A DNA stretch of 64,000 nt from JBLZUR01 sp048565625 (lineage in GTDB: Bacteria; Pseudomonadota; Alphaproteobacteria; Sphingomonadales; Sphingomonadaceae): positions 2,604,001 to 2,668,000 of the forward strand of contig NZ_JBLZUR010000002.1 in NCBI RefSeq assembly GCF_048565625.1, read 5' to 3'. The notes beneath the pieces were generated by a model. It was not told the origin of the DNA. It worked only from the letters and a program-made list of their open reading frames with translations, and did no database searches. A program made the position numbers and the translations under genes. The first letter of the stretch is position 1, and each line of letters opens with the position of its first letter. This document shows positions 57,282-64,000 of this stretch, one piece after another.

Positions 57282-57979
57282 TAAGCGTCCCCGTCCAGTT
57301 CCCGGCTGAAGGTGGTGTGGACGCCGTCGGCGAAGCGGGTCAGCTTCGCCTCGATCTTGTTCAACTGGTGCGTCAGCCGGTTATACGCGATCACCGCCGG
57401 AATGGCCGCGAACAGGCCGATGGCAGTGGCGAACAAAGCCTCCGAAATGCCGGGTGCCACCACAGCCAGGCTCGTGTTCTGCGACGCCGCGATGTCGGTG
57501 AACGATCGCATGATGCCCCAGACCGTGCCGAACAGCCCGACGAACGGCGCCACCGACCCGATCGTCGCCAGCACGTTCAGCCGGTCGGACAGCTTGTCCA
57601 TCTCCGCCGCGATCGACGACGCCATGACCGCGTTCAGCCGCTGCCGCGTTCCATCCCGGTCCAGCTTGCGCCCGCCGGTCGACAGCCGCCACTCGGCCAC
57701 GCCGGCGCGGAACACCTTGGCGCTCGGCAGGTCGTTGTCGGAATGCTCCTTGTGGAAGCGATCGACATCGTCGGTCTTCCAGAAGGTGCGCTCGAACTCA
57801 TCGTTTTTCTTCGACAGGCCGGACAACCGGGTGCCGTGGCTGAAGATCACCATCCAGGTCCAGACGCTCGCCGCCAGCAGGCCGAGCATGACCAGCTTCA
57901 CGACCAGATCGGCGTGCACGAACAGGGCGATCGGGTTGAGCGTCGCGCCGCCGGACGCGGTGGGAAGGAAAGCTTCCAT
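57281..57979 (-). CDS. tolQ: TolQ (MotA/TolQ/ExbB-family proton channel)
   Basis: A 232-residue inner-membrane protein with three helices: about 24-45, 137-160 (GSVAPFVGLFGTVWGIM) and 172-195 (GISEALFATAIGLFAAIPAVIAY). Family-typical sequence and length. Follows ybgC by 10 bp; same operon. Confidence 0.95.
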
Positions 57980-57989
57980 CAGTCTTCGT

Positions 57990-58430
57990 CTACCCCTTCA
58001 AGGCCTCGAACCTGGCAACCCAGTCCGCCGGCTGCCGCGTCGCGCGACCGTTGGCCAGAAACGCAACCGTCACCTCGGCGTTCGTCAGCAACTCATGCCC
58101 GCGCATGACTCGTTGCTGAACGACGACCGCCGAAGCGCGGATCCGCGCCACCGTCGAGACAACTAGCAGGGCGTCATCCAGTTGCGCCGGCTTCCTGTAG
58201 CGGATGCTGAGGTCCGCCACGACATAGCCGCCCAGCCCGGCCTCCAGCGCCGCCCGCTGCTCGATCGCGATCAGGCGGAGCAGGTCCGACCGCGCCCGCT
58301 CCATGAAGCGAAGGTAGCTCGCATGGTAGACGATGCCGCCCGCATCCGTGTCTTCGTAGTAGACGCGCAAGGGGAAGCGGTGCTCGGTCCCGGCGATGCG
58401 ACCGGATGGGGGGAGGTCCAATTCAACCAT
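57990..58430 (-). CDS. ybgC: acyl-CoA thioesterase YbgC
   Basis: A 146-residue hot-dog-fold thioesterase with catalytic YYEDTDAGGIVYHASYLRFMERAR, the YbgC signature. First gene of the tol-pal operon, as in many Gram-negatives. ATG at 58430 is preferred; GTG at 58439 is possible. A REP-like repeat lies directly upstream. Confidence 0.93.
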   Translation of the reverse strand: MVELDLPPSGRIAGTEHRFPLRVYYEDTDAGGIVYHASYLRFMERARSDLLRLIAIEQRAALEAGLGGYVVADLSIRYRKPAQLDDALLVVSTVARIRASAVVVQQRVMRGHELLTNAEVTVAFLANGRATRQPADWVARFEALKG

Positions 58431-58449
58431 CCTCAACACACACCTAACA

Positions 58450-58523
58450 TCCGTTCGCGCTGAGCCTGTCGAAGCGCCAGCGCCACCCGCACCTCTGGCC
58501 CTTCGACAAGCTCAGGGCGAACG
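58450..58523. repeat. CGTTCGCGCTGAG palindromic repeat
   Basis: CCGTTCGCGCTGAGCCTGTC and GACAAGCTCAGGGCGAACGG flank a short loop, between ruvB and ybgC. Confidence 0.85.
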
Positions 58524-58540
58524 GCGCCGGTGGAGTGAAT

Positions 58541-59566
58541 TCACCCATCGAACAACCCCGCCTGCCCGCCCTCCGGCATCGGCAACCCCAGATGCGTCCA
58601 CGCCCGCCCGTTCAAACACCGCCCCCGCGCCGTCCGCGCGATCAGGCCGAGCTGGATGAGGTACGGCTCGATCACCTCCTCGATCGTATCGCGCGGCTCG
58701 CTCAATCCCGCCGCCAGCGTCTCCACGCCCACCGGGCCGCCGCGATAGATGTCGGCGATCATGTGCAGATAGCGCCGGTCCATCGCATCCAGCCCGAGCG
58801 CATCCACCTCCAGCCGGTTGAGTGCCGCATCGGCAACCGTCGCGTTCACCGTCTCTGCGCCCGCAACATTCGCGAAATCACGCACCCGCCGCAGCAGCCG
58901 CCCGGCGATGCGCGGCGTCCCCCGGGAGCGCTTCGCCACCTCCGTCGCTCCATCCGGCGCGATGTCGAGCGAGAGCAGCCGCGCGGCGCGGATGATCACC
59001 CGCTCCAGTTCTTCGACGGTATAGAACTGCAGCCGGATCGGTATCCCGAACCGGTCGCGCAGAGGCGTGGTGAGCAGGCCCTGCCGTGTCGTCGCGCCGA
59101 CGAGGGTAAAGCGCGGCAGATCGATCCGCACCGAGCGGGCCGACGGCCCCTCCCCGATCATCAGGTCGAGCGCGCGGTCCTCCATCGCCGGATACAGCAC
59201 CTCCTCGACGGCAGGCTGAAGGCGGTGAATCTCGTCGATGAAGAGGACGTCGCCATCCTCCAGATTGGTGAGCAGCGCCGCCAGATCGCCGGACTTCGCG
59301 ATCACCGGCCCGGAGGTGGCGCGGAACCCGACCCCCATCTCCCGCGCGACGATCTGCGCCAAGGTCGTCTTGCCGAGCCCCGGCGGCCCGAAGAGCAGAA
59401 CATGATCGAGCGCCTCGCCCCGCCCCTTGGCTGCCTCCACGAAGATCCGCAGATTGTCGCAAGCCGCCTTCTGCCCAATGAACTCGGCCAAGGTCTTCGG
59501 ACGCAACGCCGCGTCGATGTCCTCCGGTCGCCGCGCGGCGGTCAGGATGCGGTCTTCGTCGCTCAC
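58541..59566 (-). CDS. ruvB: Holliday junction DNA helicase RuvB
   Basis: A 341-residue AAA+ motor. Walker A GPPGLGKTT (about 60-68), Walker B FIDEIHRL, sensor GATTRQGLL, arginine-finger region LRDRFGI and the C-terminal winged helix with GARTARGRCL-type sequence are present. It drives branch migration with RuvA on Holliday junctions. RuvC is encoded 4.1 kb away on the other strand; no ruvA is in the window. Confidence 0.97.
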   Translation of the reverse strand: MSDEDRILTAARRPEDIDAALRPKTLAEFIGQKAACDNLRIFVEAAKGRGEALDHVLLFGPPGLGKTTLAQIVAREMGVGFRATSGPVIAKSGDLAALLTNLEDGDVLFIDEIHRLQPAVEEVLYPAMEDRALDLMIGEGPSARSVRIDLPRFTLVGATTRQGLLTTPLRDRFGIPIRLQFYTVEELERVIIRAARLLSLDIAPDGATEVAKRSRGTPRIAGRLLRRVRDFANVAGAETVNATVADAALNRLEVDALGLDAMDRRYLHMIADIYRGGPVGVETLAAGLSEPRDTIEEVIEPYLIQLGLIARTARGRCLNGRAWTHLGLPMPEGGQAGLFDG

Positions 59567-59616
59567 CCACGTTCCCTAGCTGTTCCCGGTCGGTGATGAC
59601 AATGCCGCGCACACAT

Positions 59617-59744
59617 CCTCCCCCGCCAGGGGGAGGTGGCGCCGAAGGCGTCGGAGGGGGAGGACAGGATAGCCAACGACACCGCCGCCCTCCCCCTCCG
59701 TCAGGCTCCGCCTGCCACCTCCCCCTGGCGGGGGAGGATCACGA
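59617..59744. repeat. CTCCCCC...GGGGGAG palindromic repeat block
   Basis: TCCTCCCCCGCCAGGGGGAG opens the block and CTCCCCCTGGCGGGGGAGGA closes it; GGAGGGGGAGGACAG and its inverse lie inside. Located between ruvB and pyk. Confidence 0.85.
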
Positions 59745-59754
59745 TGATCCCCCC

Positions 59755-61212
59755 TTAGCTCTTGTGGCCCTTCAGCTCGTCGCCCTGCAGGCGCACGATG
59801 TGGAGGACGTTGGTCGATCCCGGCGTGCCGAACGGAACGCCGGCGACCAGGATCAACCGATCCCCGCCCTTCGCCACGCCGGCGCGCAAGGCCATGCGCT
59901 TCGACTTCGCCACCATCTCCTCGAAGCTCGCGACATCCTTCGTGTTCACCGCATGGGCACCCCACAGCAGCCCCAACCGACGCGCGGTCTGCAGCTTCGG
60001 CGTCAGCACGAGCAGCGGCACCGACGGCCGCTCCCGCGCGATCCGCCGCGCGGTCGAACCCGAGCTGGTGAAGCAGATGATCGCCGCCGCCGAGATCGTC
60101 CGAGCGATCTGCCCCGCCGCCTCGGCAAGGGCGTCCGCCGTCGTGGGGTCGGGGATCGTCTTGGTGAAATGGACACGGTCGCCATGCGCCGGATCCTTCT
60201 CCACCGCCGTCGAGATGCGGTTCATCATCGCGACCGATTCTTCGGGCCAGGCGCCCGCCGCCAATTCGGCCGACAGCATGATCGCGTCCGCGCCGTCATA
60301 GACCGCCGTCGCCACGTCGGAGACCTCGGCGCGCGTCGGCGTCGGCGTCGAGATCATCGATTCGAGCATCTGCGTCGCGACGACCACCGGTCGCCCCAGC
60401 CGCCGCGCGCTCTCCACGATCCGCTTCTGCAGCGGCGGCACGCTTTCAGGCGGCAACTCGACGCCGAGGTCGCCGCGCGCAACCATCACCGCATCGGCCA
60501 GCTCCAGGATCTCGTCCAGCCGGTCGATCGCCGACGGCTTCTCGATCTTGGCGAGCAGCGACGCCTTGCCGCCGATCAGCCGCCGTGCCTCGGCGACATC
60601 CTCCGGCCGCTGCACGAAGGAGAGCGCGACCCAGTCGACCCCCTCCTCCAGCGCGAAGGCGAGGTCGCGGCGATCCTTCTCGGTCAGCGCCGGCAGCGGC
60701 ACGACCACGTCAGGCACGTTCACGCCCTTGTTGTTCGAGATCGCACCACCGACCTCGACGCGCGTGATGACGCGGTCCGGCTCCACCTCCTCGGCACGCA
60801 GCACGATCTTGCCGTCATCGACCAGCAGGCGTGCGCCCGGCGTCAGCGCCGCGAAGATCTCCGGATGCGGCAGCTCGACGCGGCTTACGTCACCCGGGGT
60901 GGTGTCGCGGTCGAGGGTGAAGCGCTCGCCCGTCTGCAGCTGCACCTTGCCATCGGCGAAGCGGCCGACGCGCAGCTTCGGCCCCTGCAGGTCGGCAAGG
61001 ATCGTGCTCGGCCGCCCGACTTCCTTTTCCAACCCCCGGATCGCGGCGATCACCTTGGCATGGGTTTCGTGCGCGCCATGGCTCATGTTGATGCGGAAGG
61101 CGTCGGCGCCCGCCAGCATCAGGCTCCGGATCATCGCCGCATCGCTGCTGGCCGGGCCGAGGGTGGCAAGCACGCGGACCTTGCGGGTGCGGGGGGCGAT
61201 CGGGTTGACCAC
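59755..61212 (-). CDS. pyk: pyruvate kinase
   Basis: A 485-residue glycolytic enzyme making pyruvate and ATP from phosphoenolpyruvate and ADP. Conserved parts are ATLGPASSD, FRINMSHGAHETH, LADLQGPKLRVG, the active-site signature LLAKIEKPSAIDRL, MVARGDLGVELP and ATQMLESMI. Full length with C-terminal regulatory domain. Starts ATG at 61212; convergent-side neighbour is a repeat block. Confidence 0.97.
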   Translation of the reverse strand: MVNPIAPRTRKVRVLATLGPASSDAAMIRSLMLAGADAFRINMSHGAHETHAKVIAAIRGLEKEVGRPSTILADLQGPKLRVGRFADGKVQLQTGERFTLDRDTTPGDVSRVELPHPEIFAALTPGARLLVDDGKIVLRAEEVEPDRVITRVEVGGAISNNKGVNVPDVVVPLPALTEKDRRDLAFALEEGVDWVALSFVQRPEDVAEARRLIGGKASLLAKIEKPSAIDRLDEILELADAVMVARGDLGVELPPESVPPLQKRIVESARRLGRPVVVATQMLESMISTPTPTRAEVSDVATAVYDGADAIMLSAELAAGAWPEESVAMMNRISTAVEKDPAHGDRVHFTKTIPDPTTADALAEAAGQIARTISAAAIICFTSSGSTARRIARERPSVPLLVLTPKLQTARRLGLLWGAHAVNTKDVASFEEMVAKSKRMALRAGVAKGGDRLILVAGVPFGTPGSTNVLHIVRLQGDELKGHKS

Positions 61213-61281
61213 GAAGTCTCCTCGGATACTGACAGCGCTCGCATAGCCCCCTGCCGTGACAGATCAACCTTGGAGCGTGAA

Positions 61282-61617
61282 ATGAGTGCCATCGACGATC
61301 TCGACGACCGCATCGCCGCCGACGCCTTCCGCCGCCTCGTGGCGCATCTCCGCCATCGCGAGGACGCGGCGAACATCGACCTCATGGCGCTTTCCGGTTT
61401 CTGCCGGAACTGCCTGTCGGAATGGATCGAGGACGCCTCGGCTGCCGCCGGCCAGCCGATCGGGCGGGAGGAGGCGCGCGCCCTTGTCTACGGCGAGCCG
61501 TACAAGGACTGGAAGTCGCGCCAGCCCGACGCGTCGGCCGAACAGGTCGCAGCGATGGAGGAGAGCCTGAAGCGGAACGAGAGCCGCCCCGCCTGGACGC
61601 CGTTCGCCGGGGCCTGA
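61282..61617 (+). CDS. DUF1244-domain protein
   Basis: A 111-residue conserved protein of the DUF1244 family: FRRLVAHLRHREDAANIDLM, GFCRNCLSEW with a Cys pair that may bind metal, and EPYKDWK. Small cytosolic protein of unknown function, common in alpha- and gammaproteobacteria. Divergent from pyk with 69 bp between. Confidence 0.92.
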   Translation: MSAIDDLDDRIAADAFRRLVAHLRHREDAANIDLMALSGFCRNCLSEWIEDASAAAGQPIGREEARALVYGEPYKDWKSRQPDASAEQVAAMEESLKRNESRPAWTPFAGA

Positions 61618-61686
61618 TGCGAGGGGGTTGAGGCGCGGGGCCGCCTCCCCTAGACGCGCCTGCCTGATTTCCGAGGGGACCGAATC

Positions 61687-61929
61687 ATGAGCGACGGCAA
61701 TGTTGCGGCCGACCAGCTGCGCCTCTTCATCGAACGCATCGAGCGGCTGGAGGAAGAGAAGAAGGGCATCGCCGACGACATCAAGGACGTCTACCTGGAG
61801 GCGAAGGCAAACGGCTACGACACCAAGACGATGCGCACCATCGTCCGCCTGCGCAAGATGGAGAAGAACGCCCGCGACGAGGCGGATGCGCTGCTCGAAA
61901 CCTACCGCACCGCTTTGGGCATGATCTGA
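61687..61929 (+). CDS. DUF2312 / UPF0335 protein
   Basis: An 80-residue helical protein with the family core LRLFIERIERLEEEKKGIADD and KANGYDTKTMRTIVRLRKM. Likely forms an antiparallel coiled coil. Found across alphaproteobacteria; role unproven. ATG follows a GAGGGGAC site. Confidence 0.93.
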   Translation: MSDGNVAADQLRLFIERIERLEEEKKGIADDIKDVYLEAKANGYDTKTMRTIVRLRKMEKNARDEADALLETYRTALGMI

Positions 61930-61933
61930 CCGC

Positions 61934-62638
61934 ATGGCGGGCGTCGCGGCGATCCGGCGGGCGGTGTTGTCCGACGCCGCACCGGCGAGGCTCGGCCTCG
62001 GCTGGTGGATCGCTGCGCTTGCCGTCACAATCGGCACCAACATCCTCGACTTCCTGACCGCACCGCGGCCCGGCGAGGAACTGACGGCGGCGTTCATCCC
62101 CGCCGCCCTCGTCCGTGTCGTTCTGGTGTTCTGGATCGGCTATCTGCTCGTCAGGCGGATGATGCGCGCCACGCCCGCGCAAGGCGATCGCTGGACCTTG
62201 CCCCGCTATGTCGCGCTGACCCTCGTCCTCGCGATCGGCTACGGCATGACGCAGAAGATCGCCGACCTCTCCCTCGGGCAGGAGAACCTCGCCAACCGCT
62301 GGCTGCTGATGCTGGCCGTCTCCGCCGCTTGGACGATCATCCTGATCCGCACCACAGCGTGGAGCGCGGCCCTGGCGGCCGGGCGCCGGTTTCGCGTCCT
62401 GCCCTCGCTCTGGCGGAGCCTGTCGGGCCGGCACTTCGCCCTGTCGGTCGTGTTCGCCCAGCTGATCCTGCCGCTGATCGCGATCCACCTCGCTTTGGCG
62501 CTGCTCAGCGTCACGCTCATCCTGCCGCCGCGCGCGCTGATCGGCATGGCGGTGGTCGACGGCGTCGTCTCCGCCGGGCAGATGGTCCTCACCGCCGCCC
62601 TCCAGCAGACCGCCCTCATCCTCGCCGACCGCCCCTGA
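61934..62638 (+). CDS. hypothetical multi-helix membrane protein
   Basis: A 234-residue inner-membrane protein with about six hydrophobic segments (24-40, 52-74, 90-108, 121-142, 166-195, 200-222). No family recognised. Starts four bases after the UPF0335 gene, so the two are probably co-transcribed. Arg-rich loops (GRRFRVLPSLWR) suggest cytosolic connections. Confidence 0.75.
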   Translation: MAGVAAIRRAVLSDAAPARLGLGWWIAALAVTIGTNILDFLTAPRPGEELTAAFIPAALVRVVLVFWIGYLLVRRMMRATPAQGDRWTLPRYVALTLVLAIGYGMTQKIADLSLGQENLANRWLLMLAVSAAWTIILIRTTAWSAALAAGRRFRVLPSLWRSLSGRHFALSVVFAQLILPLIAIHLALALLSVTLILPPRALIGMAVVDGVVSAGQMVLTAALQQTALILADRP

Positions 62639-62709
62639 CATTGCACCGATCGGTGCGCTGGGGTTAGAGAGCGCGGCACCCGAATAAGCACAAGGACGAG
62701 CGACGGCAC

Positions 62710-63453
62710 ATGGCCGGCCATTCCAAATTCAAGAACATCATGCACCGCAAGGGTGCGCAGGATAAGAAGCGTTCGGGCATGTTCTCGAAGCTCAGCCGCG
62801 AAATCACCGTCGCGGCGAAGATGGGCCTGCCCGATCCCGACATGAACCCGCGCCTGCGCGCCGCCGTCAACGCCGCCAAGGCGCAGTCGATGCCCAAGGA
62901 CAACATCCAGCGGTCGATCGACAAGGCGAGCCGGGGCGATGTCGAAAACTATGAGGAGGTCCGCTACGAGGGCTTCGGCCCGGGCGGCGTGTCGCTGATC
63001 ATCGAATCTCTCACCGACAACCGCAACCGCACCGCCACCAACGTGCGCACCGCCGTCTCCAAGAACGGCGGCAATCTCGGCGCGGGCGGCTCGGTCAGCC
63101 ACGGCTTCGACCGCCTCGGCCTCATCAACTATCCCGCCAGCGCGGGCGACCCGGAGAAGGTGTTCGAGGCGGCGCTGGAGGCGGGGGCCGAGGACGTCAC
63201 CTCCAGCGAGGACGGCCACGAGATCTGGACGGCCCAGGCCGACCTCCACGAAGTCGCCAAGGCGCTGGAGCCGGTGCTCGGCGCGGCGGAAAGCGCCAAG
63301 CTCGCCTGGCGCCCGCAGACCATGGTCTCGGTCGGCGAGGACGACGCCGCCAAGCTCTTCAAGTTGATCGACACGTTGGACGACGACGACGACGTCCAGA
63401 CCGTCTGGGGCAATTACGAAGTCTCCGACGAGGTGATGGAGAAGCTGGGATAA
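62710..63453 (+). CDS. yebC: YebC/PmpR-family protein
   Basis: A 247-residue protein of the YebC family (MAGHSKFKNIMHRKGAQDKKR at the start, then PKDNIQRSIDKA and YEGFGPGGV). Family members act as DNA-binding regulators or ribosome-associated factors that relieve stalling. Usually adjacent to ruvC, as here. Acidic C-terminal DDDDD segment. Confidence 0.95.
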   Translation: MAGHSKFKNIMHRKGAQDKKRSGMFSKLSREITVAAKMGLPDPDMNPRLRAAVNAAKAQSMPKDNIQRSIDKASRGDVENYEEVRYEGFGPGGVSLIIESLTDNRNRTATNVRTAVSKNGGNLGAGGSVSHGFDRLGLINYPASAGDPEKVFEAALEAGAEDVTSSEDGHEIWTAQADLHEVAKALEPVLGAAESAKLAWRPQTMVSVGEDDAAKLFKLIDTLDDDDDVQTVWGNYEVSDEVMEKLG

Positions 63454-63493
63454 TCCGCCGCACGCGAACGCGCGTAGTCTTGATCGGGATTTT

Positions 63494-63655
63494 AGCTCAC
63501 GCGGAGGCGCGGAGACGCGGAGGCGTTGATCCCGGCGCGAAGCGCCTCCTCCATACCGCAATGGCAGGTGCCACCCGGGACAACTCTATAGCGCTTCGCG
63601 CGCCCCAGCCCCTTCTCCGCGCCTTCGCGCCTCCGCCTGAACCATTTCCCGCGTC
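63494..63655. repeat. GCGGAGGCGCGGAGACGCGG inverted repeat
   Basis: GCGGAGGCGCGGAGACGCGG near 63500 is matched by CTCCGCGCCTTCGCGCCTCC and CCGCGTCTTCGCG near 63616-63655. A third intergenic repeat type, between yebC and ruvC. Confidence 0.65.
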
Positions 63656-63676
63656 TTCGCGCTTCCACCCCCACCC

Positions 63677-64000
63677 ATGATCATCCTCGGCCTCGACCCC
63701 GGCCTCGGCACCACCGGTTGGGGCGTGATCGCGGCGGATGGCAACCGCCTGTCCCACATCGCCAACGGGCACATCCGCACCGATGCCGCCACCCCCCTCC
63801 CGCAGCGGCTCGTCACCCTTCACGCCGCGCTGACCGACCTCCTCCTCCAGCACCGCCCGGACGGCGCGGCGGTCGAGGAGGTGTTCGTCAACGCCAATCC
63901 GCGATCGACGCTGAAGCTCGGCCAGGCGCGCGGCGTGGCGCTGCTTGCCGCCGCCACTTCGGGGCTGACCCTCGGCGAATACGCCCCCACCCTCGTCAAG
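63677..64000 (+). CDS. ruvC: crossover junction endodeoxyribonuclease RuvC, 3' end beyond window
   Basis: The first 108 codons of the Holliday-junction resolvase. MIILGLDPGLGTTGWGVI supplies the first catalytic Asp (Asp7), and AAVEEVFVNANPRSTLKLGQARG holds the conserved Glu and DNA-binding loop. The gene runs off the right edge. ruvA probably follows outside the window, since ruvB is separate. Confidence 0.95.
   Translation, partial: MIILGLDPGLGTTGWGVIAADGNRLSHIANGHIRTDAATPLPQRLVTLHAALTDLLLQHRPDGAAVEEVFVNANPRSTLKLGQARGVALLAAATSGLTLGEYAPTLVK

Overview
The window looks like chromosome of a GC-rich alphaproteobacterium of the Sphingomonas type. The evidence is the 16S sequence, the rRNA order 16S-tRNA-Ile-tRNA-Ala-23S-5S-tRNA-fMet, a ybgC-tolQRAB-pal block, DUF4167, DUF1244 and UPF0335 genes, two TonB-dependent receptors and many intergenic palindromic repeats.

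1-21.9 kb is an accessory catabolic island. It holds two TonB-dependent receptors, an SDR, a zinc alcohol dehydrogenase, a CYP101-like (P450cam-like) cytochrome P450, a flavin reductase, a RibB protein with a decayed GTP-cyclohydrolase-II half, an acyl-CoA ligase, two luciferase-like flavin monooxygenases, two crotonases, an SMP-30-type lactonase, three TetR regulators and a small membrane operon with cytochrome-oxidase subunit III- and IV-like proteins. The gene set resembles the logic of bacterial camphor catabolism: hydroxylation, oxidation to a ketone, flavin-dependent Baeyer-Villiger ring expansion, lactone opening, CoA activation, beta-oxidation. The substrate is not known from sequence. 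Nearly every promoter region of the island carries one palindrome, GCCTAA-N6-TTAGGC, which suggests a single regulon. A second palindrome (GTATAAC-GTT-GTTATAC and the related TGTAAC-GTC-GTTACA) links the oxidase-like operon to the second receptor. An IS427-type element sits exactly in the stop codon of ribB.

21.9-34.4 kb is mosaic. A RepB/ParB-like protein and a MobA/MobL-type relaxase are accompanied by a twice-repeated 16-bp palindrome resembling repABC parS sites and by an inverted repeat that may be an oriT. An IS481-family element follows. Then comes an oxygen-response module: FixL with the haem-pocket residues conserved, FixJ, an alternative oxidase and a single-domain globin. Last is a probable integrative element with an exported DJ-1/PfpI protein, three unknown small genes and a large serine recombinase whose 3' end runs into the initiator tRNA gene.

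34.3-40.1 kb is a complete rRNA operon on the minus strand with a recognisable promoter. 40.2-64 kb is ordinary core genome: CBS-domain protein, DUF4167, prmC-prfA, hisS, ppa, a TonB-like protein, M61 peptidase, GNAT and DMT proteins, ispG, isoaspartyl peptidase, pal-tolBARQ-ybgC, ruvB, pyk, small conserved genes, yebC and the start of ruvC. These genes are separated by two families of palindromic intergenic repeats.
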